Positions 48,434 to 59,443 are shown, counted from the first letter of the stretch. The stretch is DNA of 64,000 nt from Lysinibacillus pakistanensis (GCA_001312325.1 BBDJ01000027.1:1-64000), one strand, 5' to 3'. A program made the numbers and translations. Notes: generated by a model from the letters alone, not told the origin.

Positions 48434-48481
48434 TTCACAAACTGTTCAATGAAAGCGTTTTGAATGTGAACAGTTTGTGAA
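48434..48481. repeat. Perfect 15-bp inverted repeat
   Basis: TTCACAAACTGTTCA at 48434-48448 and TGAACAGTTTGTGAA at 48467-48481, 18-base spacer, no T-run on either side. It lies between the 48097 and 48625 genes and could be a bound operator or a stable RNA hairpin. Confidence 0.65.
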
Positions 48482-48624
48482 AACCCTCACATAACACTTT
48501 TCTTTTAAAAAAAATCGGAGTAGAATAGGAATCAAGTTAGAAGTTGTTATAAAACAGATGGATAAAAATATTACCAATAGCTTAATTGTTATAATACAAA
48601 AACAAATTGATGGGGGATTTTACT

Positions 48625-48747
48625 ATGTGGGTTATTACAGTATTTGAGCAAAAAGATGTTCGTATTTTTGAATATACAAACAAGAAGGAAGCTACACAAG
48701 CACTTCAGCATTTTAAGAAAAACGCAGTATTGTCTTATACAAAATAA
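48625..48747 (+). CDS. Small 40-residue protein
   Basis: MWVITVFEQKDVRIFEYTNK ... HFKKNAVLSYTK, with GATGGGGGATTT before the ATG and a strong terminator five bases behind the stop. Basic, soluble. The complete transcription unit supports a real gene. Short proteins of this kind (WVI.VFE...R.FEY) occur in Bacilli without known function. Confidence 0.7.
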   Translation: MWVITVFEQKDVRIFEYTNKKEATQALQHFKKNAVLSYTK

Positions 48748-48751
48748 TCTT

Positions 48752-48796
48752 AACCCTTAGCTATGCTTAAAACGTAGCTAAGGGTTTTGTTCTTTT
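48752..48796 (+). terminator. Terminator AACCCTTAGCTA/TAGCTAAGGGTT
   Basis: Perfect 12-bp stem, 11-base loop and a T-rich tail after the 40-residue gene. Confidence 0.85.
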
Positions 48797-48968
48797 ATGC
48801 AAACAACAACAGGAACTATACATTTATTGTTAATCTATCTTCTTCATCGCTTCACCTGTACCTTTTCTTGGAATCTTAGTCATTTAGGCATATAATGTAG
48901 CTATAACTCGAAATTTGTCAAATAACTCGGAAAATATGAAAACTAACATGTGAAGGAAGGTTAGTAAA

Positions 48969-49674
48969 TTGACAATACAAAATTCCGACCGTTTTCTTAC
49001 AGCATTTAATCGGATAGATCATAGGTTAAGAGATATTGTGGGTGCCAAAGATTTCATGCCCTTTTACCGACTGATTGATCAAGCAAAGAAGAAGGATGTA
49101 CTAGTGCGGAAATACGAAGATGATTTGAGGTCCTATGCAGACTTGAGAAATGCCATTGTTCATCATCGAACATCGATGGAATTTGTGATAGCTGAGCCAC
49201 ATATTGATGTGGTTGAAAGAATTGAGCATATTGATTTTACCATCGCTAAGCCTACATTGGTTGGACAAATGTTTCGCAAAAAAAGTGCTTGTTTTTCAGG
49301 AAAGAGACTCCTTAAGGCATGTGTTGAAGGTCATTCGCCATCGTAAATTCACACAGTTCCCCGTATACCATAAAGATCAATTTAAAGGATTAGTGACGAC
49401 AGTTGGCATTACTAATTGGCTAGCTTCGATGATGGGAGGCAATCAAATTCCAAAGCAAATTCCAACCCTACATGATATTTTAATGCATGAAAAAAACCGA
49501 GTGAATTACAAATTTGTGAGTAGATACATAACGATTTATGAGGCTGAAGATATTTTTAAGCAAGGTGTGGAACGCGGTCGACGATTTGAGGCATTGTTAA
49601 TAACTGAGCATGGGAAGCCGCAGCAAAAACTAATTGGCATTATTACCCCACTAGATATTGTGAAAATTGATTAA
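48969..49674 (+). CDS. CBS-domain protein with N-terminal HEPN-like helix bundle
   Basis: About 234 residues. The N-terminal ~75 residues are helical with DLRNAIVHHRTSMEF (R-N-x3-H, HEPN-like). A CBS pair follows: QERDSLRHVLKVIRHRKFTQ, FPVYHKDQFKGLVTTVGITN and RRFEALLITEHGKPQQKLIG-IITPLDIVKID, which usually bind adenosine ligands. Reading seven A near 49278 as six joins MFRKKVLVFQERDSLRHVLK. Start at TTG 48969 after GGAAGGTTAG. Function unknown; an adenine-nucleotide-responsive RNA-binding role is only a guess. Confidence 0.75.
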
Positions 49675-49718
49675 GCAAGACGATACAAGCTGTTAAGGGC
49701 TTGATCGTCTTGCTTTAT
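49673..49718. terminator. Bidirectional terminator AAGCAAGACGAT/ATCGTCTTGCTT
   Basis: 12-bp stem that overlaps the ends of the convergent CBS and DUF421 genes, with an inner CAAGC/GCTTG pair. Confidence 0.8.
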
Positions 49719-50421
49719 CCTTTAGACTGATATATAACGAACCATTTGCTTGAACTTGAGCAAAATAGACATCTTCAACTGATTGGACATTCTGCTTTTT
49801 CAGCTTTTTCATTAGCCAGTCTTCTGTTAATTCAAGTTCAACTAGGTTTTCATAAATAAGCTGTCCATCTGAAACCACTTCTGTTGGAATATAGCTTGGC
49901 GGTGTAACATCGGCCTTTACATCCTGCTTAGTTGCTGGTTGTTCTGCAGGTTTTTGAAGTACACTCAATTTACCAGTAGTTTCAAGTAATGCGTATTGAA
50001 CATCTTGAATAGAAAAAAATTGCTTGCTCTCGAAGCATCATTGTTAGCTCATCCATATGCAATCGATTTTGCTTTAAGGCAGCTTCTAAAATAAGGCCGT
50101 TTTGAATAACAATAGTTGGCTTGTCATCGATTAATACTCGAGCCTTTTTAGATTTTATGGTAATAATGGTCATTAAATAGGTCAACACACTCCACCAAAT
50201 TAATGAGATGAGGCCATCTATAAAGGGCGTCTCTGCTTGTGCTGCTATTTCAGAAGCAATCGAACCAAATGTAATACCTGTTGTATAGTGGAAGAATGTG
50301 AGCTGTCCAAGCTGCTTCTTCCCTAATATTCGAGCTAAAATAAGTAAAGCAAAAAAAATGAAAGTGAGGCCCTTAGAATCATTTCCCAAAAATTTATGTG
50401 CAAAAATTCATCTATATTCAT
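49693..50421 (-). CDS. DUF421 membrane protein (YetF/YrbG-like)
   Basis: About 241 residues. Membrane helices: LRASLSFFALLILARILGKK, LISLIWWSVLTYLMTIITIK; DUF421 motifs ARILGKKQLGQLTFFHYTTG and DDKPTIVIQNGLILEAALKQ, NRLHMDELTMMLREQAIFSI. The start MNIDEFLHINFWEMILRASL at 50421 joins the rest only if eight A near 50351-50358 are read as six (or nine). Seven T near 50018 must be six (REQAIFSIQDVQYALLETTG). YetF-type proteins are spore or envelope membrane proteins of unknown activity. Confidence 0.85.
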
Positions 50422-50536
50422 ACATCTATCAACTCCTAACACTGCTGTCGGAAATTAGCTTGTGCAAAAAGAGCAAGAATATGCGATAATCATTTATTAT
50501 CGTAATTTGAGAAAATTTAGAAAGTGGGTGTGCAGC

Positions 50537-51745
50537 ATGAACAATTCAGTAGAAAAAAATAAATAATCCAATCTATCCAATTATGATTGCAATAGCTGTT
50601 GCCCACCTTATTAATGACACGATGCAGGCGGTAATACCAGCGATGTTCCCGATATTCAAGAGTGATTTAGGTTTAACCTTTACACAAATTGGACTTATTT
50701 CATTTGTTTTAAATATGTTCGCCTCTGCATTACAGCCAGTGGTGGGTTTTGTTAGTGATAAAAAGCCCATGCCCTATGCTTTGCCAATCGGTATGATAAG
50801 TTCATTCATAGGTATTGCAATCATCGCGTTTACAACCCAATATTGGGTAATTCTTATAGCGGTATTATTTTTAGGCTTTGGCTCTGCTATATTTCATCCA
50901 GAAGGCTCTCGTGTTTCATTTATGGCAGCAGGCTCTAAAAGAGGGCTAGCACAATCGATTTATCAAGTGGGTGGGAACTCAGGTCAAGCGCTTGCACCAT
51001 TGATTAGTGCCTATATTTTTAGTGTTTTTGGTCAACGTGGTGCCGCAATGGTATTAGTAGTAGCAGCTATTGGTATTGTTGTATTAAGTAAAATTGCTAC
51101 ATGGTATAAAAAGAGGTTAGAGCAGGAACGTTTAGCAAAGAAAAAGCGTGTATTAGTATCCACCTTACCACCATTAACAAAAAAAATCAAGTGGGTATTG
51201 CACTGACTTTATTATTTACTATTATTTTTGCACGATCATTTTATACAACCAATATTACAAGTTTTTATGTATTTTATTTGATGGATCATTATGATGTCAG
51301 CCTTCGACTCGGACAAATTCTTATTTTCAGCTTTATGGCATTTGGTGTTGTAGGAACATTTTTCGGTGGTTCATTATCTGATCGAATTGGTAGAAAGAAT
51401 GTTATACTGTTATCTGTTGTTGTACCGATGCCGTTTTGTCTGGCACTTCCATATGTTCCATTATGGGCAGCTATGATATTCCTAGTGATTATTGGTACAC
51501 TCATTATGATTAGCTTTTCGGTGACAGTTGTATACGCCCAAGAGCTAGTCCCATCAAAAATTGGTACAATGGCTGGTTTAACTACGGGCTTTGCTTTTGG
51601 TATGGGAGCAATTGGAGCGATGGTCATTGGTGTTTTAATGGATCATAAGGGAATAGATTTTACGATGATGGTCGTTTCCCTATTGCCTTTATTGTTATTA
51701 GTAGCCTTTTTCTTACCAAAGGATAAACCTTCATCAGCAGTATAA
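50537..51745 (+). CDS. MFS exporter, fosmidomycin-resistance (Fsr) type
   Basis: About 401 residues with 12 membrane helices. MIAIAVAHLINDTMQAVIPA and FHPEGSRVSFMAAGSKRGLA, QSIYQVGGNSGQALAPLISA are the Fsr signatures; SDRIGRKNVI is the second-half loop. Breaks: seven A near 50551-50557 (six: SVEKINNPIYPIMIAIA) and eight A near 51179-51186 (six or nine, joining LPPLTK to QVGIALTLLFTIIFARS). An efflux role is likely; the drug is unknown. Bounded by a strong shared terminator at 51753-51816. Confidence 0.88.
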
Positions 51746-51752
51746 AAAAATT

Positions 51753-51816
51753 AAACGCGTCTCAAAATTTGAATGAACCCGCGAAGGACATTTAAAATTT
51801 GAGAACGCGTTTTTTT
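51753..51816. terminator. Long bidirectional terminator
   Basis: AACGCGTCTCAAAATTT pairs with AAATTTGAGAACGCGTT (one bulge), with seven T on the plus strand and a T-rich minus strand. It separates the convergent MFS and USP genes. Confidence 0.85.
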
Positions 51817-52501
51817 ATTGACGTAATGGTGATAAAAACTCTGCTGGTAGATTTTCTTTATCTATAACGTAGCCCTCTGATATATGAACTTCATGCATTT
51901 TATCGTTATAGGTAAATTTAAAAATGCCATTGTCAAAGTCGGTGCCAATTTCTTTAAAGAAAATGCCCTCAATCGATACATATTTCGGACATGTAAATCC
52001 TACTTTAAAGCTTTCGTGCTCTTTAATTAAATATGCGCGTACACCTTTCTCATATATGTCATTCGCATCATCATCTGTTGGACGCTGAACAGCAACAATA
52101 TGGAAATCGACAAAGGGAACCTCTTTTAACAATACGTTTAAGAATGAGCCTTTTGTGATCTCCTCCCAACGACTTTGCGCACTTTGACCTACAATTATTT
52201 GTGATATTCCAAAATTCTTTGCTACTTCTGCGATAACTTTTTGTATAGGGCGTTTTTCAGCATCTAATAAAATGAATTTTTCAACATCTAGCTCATCCGA
52301 TAGCTTTTTCCATTGCTCAATGTAGCTAGATTTTTCTGCATCAAATGCATCAAGGGGCTGTGAGTCTACCGAAAGAATATAGAGCGGGCAATCTAACATT
52401 GTAGCCATTTTATGTCCACGGCGTATTAAGCGTTCCCCATTAAGACCGTAATAAACACAAACTAAAATACTTTCGTCTAAACGCCCTTTCACATGCTTCA
52501 T
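51815..52501 (-). CDS. Universal-stress-domain protein (KdpD N-terminal-like)
   Basis: 228 residues, intact. The first ~140 residues are a USP/KdpD-type alpha/beta domain: ESILVCVYYGLNGERLIRRG, LLDAEKRPIQKVIAEVAKNF, SQIIVGQSAQSRWEEITKGS (the G-x9-G-S-like ATP loop). The remainder is a beta-rich appendix (HESFKVGFTCPKYVSIEGIF). There is no kinase core, so it is a stand-alone sensor-like protein. The start is close behind AAGAGGTGTAAT. It faces the mrp operon across a 730-bp gap. Confidence 0.82.
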   Translation of the reverse strand: MKHVKGRLDESILVCVYYGLNGERLIRRGHKMATMLDCPLYILSVDSQPLDAFDAEKSSYIEQWKKLSDELDVEKFILLDAEKRPIQKVIAEVAKNFGISQIIVGQSAQSRWEEITKGSFLNVLLKEVPFVDFHIVAVQRPTDDDANDIYEKGVRAYLIKEHESFKVGFTCPKYVSIEGIFFKEIGTDFDNGIFKFTYNDKMHEVHISEGYVIDKENLPAEFLSPLRQ

Positions 52502-53229
52502 AAAAAAATTACACCTCTTATCTTGTTGTTATTTTGTTATTTTCACTGTCGATTTTGAAAAAAATTATCCTAAAACAGCTAAAATCGATGCTGTTACAGT
52601 GCATTATGCTCATTTATATTGTATACTTAAAAATGTATAAAAGTTAATGACAATATATAGAGAAATCCTTGAGAAATTAGGTTTATTTCTATAACTCACA
52701 CATATTTTATTTATGCATTTTGCGCATTTAAACGAATTGTCTCTATATGCCACACTATTATGCAGTGAGTTAAATAGATAGTCAAGTCTCTCGGTATTCC
52801 TTAGTAAGATTGCGTTTAATTTTAATAAGCTTTCAATTTTAAAATACTTTAGTTGTCAGCTCTAAGTCCCTCTAGTTTTCTCGTACAGCACTATCATAAA
52901 AAGCTTACTGACTCATAAATTAAGTTGCAATAAAAATCCTTTTATCTCACTTTTAATTCATCATACATGATATCTTCTAAAACCCCTTAAGGATTATTCG
53001 AAGGAATTTCTGATATATTCGTTTAGCTTTACTATATTCATATTGGCGTTTTTTTCGGTAGGTAATGAGTACTAACTGAAATAAATAAAGTGTCCTCAAC
53101 AACGTAGTTAATTTTTTTTTTGCTATGAAATAAAGCATACTATCTTCATTAAATTTGGGAATACTTTATTGGCATCATTAAAATCAAACAACTGTCTGCA
53201 GGGCGAAATCGAAAGTAGGAGGTTTTCAT
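52502..53229. other. 730-bp leader/intergenic region before mrp
   Basis: Very AT-rich, no coding region or RNA gene that I can support. It probably carries the mrp promoter and a long leader. I looked for riboswitch-like paired elements, for example for Na+, and saw none convincing. GTAGGAGGT ends it, before the TTG start of mrpA. Confidence 0.5.
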
Positions 53230-55646
53230 TTGGTTACAGTTCTTATTGCGATACTTTTTCCATTTGTCTGCGCTGCGCTTATTCCACTTCTTTATAGGCG
53301 ACTAAGGCGTGTTTCACATCTTGGCTGGTTTGTGTTAGCCGTTCCATTCATCTTGTTTCTTTTACTCGCTCGCTATATTCCTCAAATTGCCGAGGGTAAA
53401 ACGTTTATTCATACATATGAGTGGATTCCCTCTTTTAATATAAATTTCACAACATACCTAGACGGTCTCAGTATGATATTTGGCTTACTGATTACTGGTG
53501 TAGGTAGTTTAGTTATTTTATATTCTATTTTTTTATTTATCAACGAAAGAATCTCTTCATCATTTTTACTGCTATCTATTACTATTCATGGGCGCTATGC
53601 TTGGCGTTGTTTTTTTCAGATAATTTAATGGTATTATACACGTTTTGGGAATTAACGAGCGTGTCCTCATTTTTATTAATAGCATTTTGGCATCATCGAA
53701 AGGCATCTCGAGCTGGTGCGAGAAAAGCCATGACGATTACCGTTTTTGGTGGACTATCTATGCTTGCTGGTTTTTTAATGCTTTTTGTAGCATCAGGGTC
53801 ATTTAGTATTCGTGAGATTATAGCTAATGTAGAGGTAATACGTGATCATACACTATTTACGCCAGCATTAATCCTTATATTGATTGGTGCTTTTACAAAG
53901 TCAGCACAATTCCCATTCCATATTTGGCTACCTGATGCAATGGAGGCACCCACTCCAGTCAGTGCTTACTTACACTCCGCGACTATGGTAAAGGCAGGAA
54001 TCTATTTAGTTGCACGTTTTTCACCAGTGTTTGGAGGAGAGGCTGTTTGGTTCTGGCTAGTCAGTGTGATTGGCCTTGTAACGTTGTTCTGGGGTTCATT
54101 TAATGCTGTGCGGCAAACAGATTTAAAGGCGTTACTGGCCTTTTCAACGGTTAGTCAGCTCGGTTTGATTATGAGTTTATTTGGACTAGGATCAGTTGCA
54201 CATTATTACGGCTATGCTGAAAATACTATTCTTTATACACAGGCAAGTTTTGCAGCATTATTTCATCTTGTGAATCACTCCACTTTTAAAGGTGCGTTAT
54301 TTATGATGGTCGGTATTGTCGATCATGAAGTAGGTACCCGTGATATACGACGTCTTGGTGGCTTAATGCATTGATGCTGTAACGTTTACAATTGCCGTAA
54401 TTGGTGGTTTTTCGATGGCTGGATTACCACCGTTTAATGGTTTTTTTTAAGTAAAGAAATGTTCTTTGCTGCAATGCTAGCTATTCGTAATGTAGAAGCC
54501 TTTTCAATTACTGAGGTTGGGCTTTTATTTCCGATTATCGCATGGGTGGCGAGCATTTTTACATTTGTCTACAGCTTTATTTTAATAAGCCGTACATTCT
54601 TTGGAAAATTACAGCCGGATAAAATAGATAAAAAAAACCACATGAAGCGCCAATTGGTATGCTAATTTCGCCAATTATCCTAAGCATCCTTGTAGTGGGA
54701 ATCTTTTTCTTTCCGAATGTGCTAGGACATTATATTTTAGAGCCTGCAATGGCAAGTATATATCCAACTTTCCCATCGACAAGTGAGCTTACACCGCATA
54801 TTCATGCATGGCATGGCATTAATGCAGAGTTGTTAATGACACTAGGAGTTATCATTATTGGGGCTATTTTATTTAAAACGTTAAAAAGCTGGAAGCCTTT
54901 ATATCGAATATTCTCACAAAAGTATACTTTTAATACGTATTACAATCGTCTTATCGAAATGAGTGAAAATGGTTCAGCAAAGCTAACAAATCGCTATATG
55001 ACAGGGAATTTAACTCATTATTTTATCTATATATATGTATTTTTTTGTTGCGCTTATTGCCGGCTACTTTATTTGGTCAGATGCAATTGTATTTGATTTT
55101 GCTAAGGATTCCACTTTTGAATCCTATGAGCTAATTCTAGTGTTTGTAATGGTGTTCGCAGCAATATGGATGATTTTTGCAAAGGGTCGTGTGACGGCCA
55201 TGTTGTTAAATGGTGTACTTGGTTATTCAATTGCCTTTTTCTTTGTTATTTTCCGTGCTCCTGATTTAGCCTTGACGCAATTAGTTGTTGAATCTGTAAC
55301 GACTGCTTTATTTCTTCTATGTTTTAAATATTTACCTGATTTAATGCCAGAATCAGCCCATAAAAAGGTCCAATGGTCAAATGCCACTATATCTATTTTA
55401 GTTGGTGCTACCGTTACTTTGATAGGCTTAGCTGTAGTTCATTTTGATCGCTTTGAGCCTGTTTCTACTTACTTCAATGATGCCTATGAGCTTGCAGGAG
55501 GCTCTAATATTGTAAATACGATACTGGGGGATTTTCGTGCATTTGATACGATGCTAGAGGTTGTCGTTCTTCTAATTGCCGGCTTAGGCGTGTATACACT
55601 TACGAAGCTCAAGCCACGAAAGGAGAAGACTGACCATGAAAATTAA
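53230..55646 (+). CDS. mrpA: Mrp Na+/H+ antiporter subunit A
   Basis: About 802 residues, the large ND5-like subunit with fused MrpB-like C-terminal domain. Motifs: [57 protein letters not shown] with Lys, [40 protein letters not shown]. At least seven breaks: near 53566, seven T at 53609, short runs at about 54372-54383, eight T near 54441-54448 (family consensus wants six), eight A near 54630, seven T at 55039. TTG start with GTAGGAGGT. Essential core of alkali and salt tolerance, so a broken gene is unlikely in nature. Confidence 0.93.
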
Positions 55647-56059
55647 TGACGTTATTTTACGTACTGTAACTAAAGCAGTGGTATTCATTATTTTAACCTT
55701 AGGCGTTTATTTGTTCTTTGCAGGGCATCACGCTCCAGGTGGAGGCTTTATAGGTGGTCTTGTACTTGCCTCGGGTATTGTTCTGTTGTATTTAGCCTAT
55801 GATATAGAAACCGTGCATAAAGGAATGCCATTTGATTTTAAAAAAAATGGCAGCGTTAGGAGTATTGCTTGCTACGGGAACAGCTATCGGATCACTATTT
55901 TTTGATGTCCCATTTTTAACACAGGCACACACCTATATTGATGTTCCGATATTTGGGAAAATGGGCTTTTCGACTGTCACCATTTTTGAGGCTGGTGTAG
56001 CATTAACCGTCGTAGGTGTTGTAGTGACAATTATTTTAAGTATAAGTGAGGATGAGTAG
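55636..56059 (+). CDS. mrpB: Mrp antiporter subunit B
   Basis: About 141 residues, four membrane helices. Family motif [40 protein letters not shown]. Eight A near 55841-55848 must be seven ([14 protein letters not shown]). The start overlaps the mrpA stop by 11 bp; AGGAGAAGACTGACC precedes the ATG. Confidence 0.95.
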
Positions 56060-56062
56060 CCA

Positions 56063-56402
56063 ATGGAATCTTTAATACTTGTATTAGTTGGTGTATTAGT
56101 AGCAGTTGCAACGTACTTAATCCTCTCTAAACAGTTATTACGCGTAATTTTAGGAACTGCAGTTTTATCACATGCAGCCCATCTCCTAATTTTAACAATG
56201 GGCGGGCTGAAAAAAAGGGGATGTCCCACTTTTAGGAGAATCAGAAGGTCCCTATACCGATGCATTGCCTCAAGCATTAATTTTAACTGCAATTGTTATT
56301 AGCTTCGCAGTGACAGCATTTGTGCTTGTTCTTGGCTATCGTGCCTATAAAACAAATGGTTCAGGGAATTTTGACGAAATGAGAGGTACGCCAGATGAGT
56401 AA
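56063..56402 (+). CDS. mrpC: Mrp antiporter subunit C
   Basis: About 113 residues, three membrane helices, NuoK-like: [60 protein letters not shown]. Seven A near 56210-56216 must be six. Overlaps mrpD by 8 bp. Confidence 0.93.
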
Positions 56403-57903
56403 TATGATAGTTTTACCATTAATCGTACCCGTTATTACGGCAATTTTACTAGTTTTTTTACGTGAACATATTACCCTGCAGCGCATTATTAGTGTATTAA
56501 CATTAAGCTTTGTGGTTTTAATTAGTATCGTATTATTATTAGCCATTCAGGAGCAGGGTGTGTTACGAATCGATTTTAGTGGCTGGGGGCCACCCTTTGG
56601 TATTCTATTTGTTGCGGATTCATTTTCCGTTTTACTTGTTTTAATAGCGAATATTGTCGCTGTAATATGTGTCCTATATGCCTTGTTTACGATTGGCAGT
56701 AGCTATGAAAAAATGTATTTCTATCCATTCGTATTACTCATGGTAGCAGGAGTCAATGGTTCATTCTTAACAGGGGATATATTTAATCTGTTTGTGTGCT
56801 TTGAGGTAATGTTACTGGCCTCATATGCGCTCATAAGTTTAGGTGGCGATAAGATTCAGCTTCGGGAGGCATTAAAATATGTCCTTATCAATATTGTTGC
56901 CTCTTGGATTTTCCTAGTAGCATTAGCCTTTTTATATGGAACTGTTGGAACATTAAATATGGCACATATTTCTGTCCGTGTAATGGAGGCTGGGGCAGAT
57001 CCAGTTATTACAACGGTTGCTCTTATTTTTTTTAATAGTCTTTAGTTTGAAGGCTGGTTTATTATTGTTCTTCTGGTTACCAGGCTCATATAGTGTTCCA
57101 CCTACAGCGATTGCTGCACTTTTTGCTGCATTACTAACAAAAGTTGGCATTTATGCGCTTGTCCGTACCTTTACCTTGCTATTTCCAAACAATCCAGAGG
57201 TTACACATGTTGCACTCGGGATTATGGCAGGACTTACGATAATTGCTGGTTGTATGGGCGCATTGGCAGGGCGAGATGTACGAACTATTGCCTCTTATAA
57301 TGTCCTTATTGGTGTTGGATTTATAGTTGCTGGTCTTGCGATTGGTACAGAGTCAGCGCTACAGGGAGTAACTTATTATTTAATGCATGATATGGTAGCG
57401 AAAGCTATGTTATTTTTGGCAGTAGGTATGATGATTTATGTTACGGGTGAAACGTTAATTGATAATATGAGTGGGCTAATTCGGAATTATCCACTTTTCG
57501 GCTGGTTATTCTTTATTGTAATGTGTTCACTTGCTGGTATACCTCCATTAAGTGGTTTTTTTTAGGGAAGGTGTTAATTGGACAAGGTGCAATTGAGGGT
57601 GGGAATTTTATCCTATTAGGTCTAGGATTTTTATCAAGTTTAATTGTCTTGTATTCCCTTCTACGAATCTTTCTTTCCTCATTCTTTGGAGAAACAATTA
57701 TTAGTCTAGAAGATGAGATACCATTACCGAAACGCATTGTCTTGCCATTAGCATTATTGGCCGTTTGCACAATTGGTTTAGGGATTGGCGCTGAGTGGAT
57801 GGCGCCATTTGTAACAGATGCAGCAGAAACACTTTATACGCCATCGATTTATATTGATGCTGTGTTAGATGGAGAAGTATGGCAGGGTGAGGTGAGTAAA
57901 TAA
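56395..57903 (+). CDS. mrpD: Mrp antiporter subunit D
   Basis: About 501 residues, ND2/ND4-like antiporter subunit with 14 membrane helices. [40 protein letters not shown] (key Lys), [34 protein letters not shown]. Breaks: eight T near 57027-57034 (seven) and eight T near 57556-57563 (consensus wants six: [14 protein letters not shown]). ATG overlaps the mrpC stop. Confidence 0.95.
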
Positions 57904-58385
57904 TGGCAATGCAATTTATTCTAAATTTATTTATCGCAACCCTTTGGTTATTGTTACAGGATGAGGTGGTTCCACAATTTTCTACATTCTTAATTGGCTT
58001 TATTGTAGGTATTGGGATTTTGTATGCGTTGCATCGTTTTTATGGCACACAATTTTATTTAAGACGTGTGTTTTCCATTATTAAATTACTATGGCTCTTC
58101 AATTGGGAGTTACTATTATCGAGCTACAGCGTATTAAGACAAATAACTACGCCAAGACTTCAAATTACTCCTGGCATATTTACGTATAAAACAGTACTAA
58201 AGGGAGATTGGGAAGTAACAGCACTTGCGTTGCTGCTCACACTTACTCCAGGATCAGTAGTGATGGAGGTTTCTGAGGAGGGCGATGTGTTCTATATTCA
58301 TGCAATGGACATTGAGCAATCGAAGGATGCTGTTATTCGTTCTATAGGAAAATTCGAACAAGCAATAATGGAGGTGACACGTTAA
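57903..58385 (+). CDS. mrpE: Mrp antiporter subunit E
   Basis: 160 residues, intact. Three N-terminal helices (MQFILNLFIATLWLLLQDEV; FLIGFIVGIGILYALHRFYG), then the conserved ALALLLTLTPGSVVMEVSEE and FYIHAMDI block. Stop and start bases overlap with mrpD and mrpF. Confidence 0.95.
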   Translation: MAMQFILNLFIATLWLLLQDEVVPQFSTFLIGFIVGIGILYALHRFYGTQFYLRRVFSIIKLLWLFNWELLLSSYSVLRQITTPRLQITPGIFTYKTVLKGDWEVTALALLLTLTPGSVVMEVSEEGDVFYIHAMDIEQSKDAVIRSIGKFEQAIMEVTR

Positions 58386-58669
58386 TGATTGAAAATATTT
58401 TACTGTTAGCCTTAGCTTTATTTAGTGTTTCCATTGCGCTGTCACTGTATCGTGTTATTCGGGGACCGTCTATGCCAGACCGTGCCATTGCTCTTGATAC
58501 TATTGGTGTAAATTTATTGTCAGCAATCGCCATCGTATCGATCGTATTGAAGACAAAGGCATATTTAGAAGCAATTTTGATATTAGGGATATTAGCATTT
58601 ATCGGTACAATCGCTTTTACAAAATATATCGAAAGAGGTGTGATTGTTGAACGTAAATCAAATGATTGA
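58385..58669 (+). CDS. mrpF: Mrp antiporter subunit F
   Basis: 94 residues, intact, three helices: LLALALFSVSIALSLYRVIR, GPSMPDRAIALDTIGVNLLS, AYLEAILILGILAFIGTIAF. Overlaps mrpE by one base and mrpG by 23 bp. Confidence 0.95.
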   Translation: MIENILLLALALFSVSIALSLYRVIRGPSMPDRAIALDTIGVNLLSAIAIVSIVLKTKAYLEAILILGILAFIGTIAFTKYIERGVIVERKSND

Positions 58670-59005
58670 ATGGGCGGCTGTCATCCTCATTCTGATTGGC
58701 TCCATAGTTAGTGTTATTAGTGCATATGGATGATTCGTTTACCTGACGTATACACTCGCTCCCATGCTGCAACGAAAAGTTCTACGTTATCGGTATTAAC
58801 ATGTTTATTAGGTGCATTCATTTATTTTTGGGTGCATGATGGCTTTGTAAGTGTACGGCTAATATTAGGTATTCTCTTCGTCTTTGTAACCGCACCTGTA
58901 GCAGGGCACTTAATCTGCCGAGCCGCCTATCGCTCTCAGGTTCCATTAGCACAAGGCTCTGGTGAGGATGAGCTGAAGCCTAAGCTATTTCCAGAAGAAA
59001 AATAG
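58647..59005 (+). CDS. mrpG: Mrp antiporter subunit G
   Basis: About 119 residues, three helices. TTG start at 58647 with GAAAGAGGTG gives MNVNQMIEWAAVILILIGSI. The family motif MIRLPDVYTRSHAATKSSTL follows after one missing A near 58728-58732 (SAYG-MIRLPD), a short-run break that stops the frame at the ATGGATGA. The body ends DELKPKLFPEEK. Last gene; terminator at 59011-59042. Confidence 0.9.
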
Positions 59006-59010
59006 AGGAA

Positions 59011-59042
59011 AGACTGTTTGCCAAAGCAAGCAGTCTTTTTTT
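59011..59042 (+). terminator. mrp operon terminator
   Basis: AGACTG-TTTGC pairs with GCAAG-CAGTCT, followed by seven T, five bases after the mrpG stop. Confidence 0.85.
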
Positions 59043-59045
59043 GTA

Positions 59046-59142
59046 TTGGCGGATAGAGGTTTTAAAGTGCTGGATAGTCATGCTGAATTGGCGGATTAAA
59101 CCTCCGAAATGGTGGATAGAAACGCAAAATGAATGGATAGTG
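59046..59142. repeat. Five-unit 21-bp phased repeat
   Basis: GGCGGATAG (59048), GCTGGATAG (59069), GGCGGATTA (59090), GGTGGATAG (59111) and AATGGATAG (59132) occur at exactly 21-bp intervals, with diverged sequence between. One frame is a broken heptad (LADRGFK, VLDSHAE, LAD-stop), but it has stops and no ribosome site. It lies in non-coding DNA after the mrp terminator. Confidence 0.7.
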
Positions 59143-59248
59143 TTATCACGATTATAAATGGGATTTTACGGGAATTAAATAATTATAGGATAAAAGCTGA
59201 TGAAACGGAAAATAGTAAAGGTACCTCGGAATAAATATTAAAAATAAA

Positions 59249-59277
59249 TTGACTTATCAGAAAATTATGTTTATAAT
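59249..59277 (+). promoter_or_regulatory. Sigma-A promoter of the amino-acid ABC operon
   Basis: TTGACT (59249-59254), 17-bp spacer, TATAAT (59272-59277). A leader of about 160 nt follows before the ATG; it has AT-rich DNA and a T-run near 59348-59355 but no clear terminator hairpin or T-box. Confidence 0.75.
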
Positions 59278-59443
59278 ATTTGGCTAAAAATTATTCACTT
59301 TAGCTTGATTATTATTTCAAAAGAGTATATCTTAATTAGCAGATAGATTTTTTTATTCTTTTGAATGAATAATTATCCATTCGACTATTTTCGAGAAATA
59401 CATTTCTCATACACAATAAAATATACTTAAAAGGAGATCTTGG

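Noticed and set aside
52502..53229. Na+ riboswitch or other structured leader upstream of mrp
   Set aside because: I could not find the paired elements or conserved core; only AT-rich sequence with weak hairpins.
59046..59142. Heptad-repeat protein encoded by the 21-bp repeat
   Set aside because: The best frame has internal stops and no start or ribosome site.
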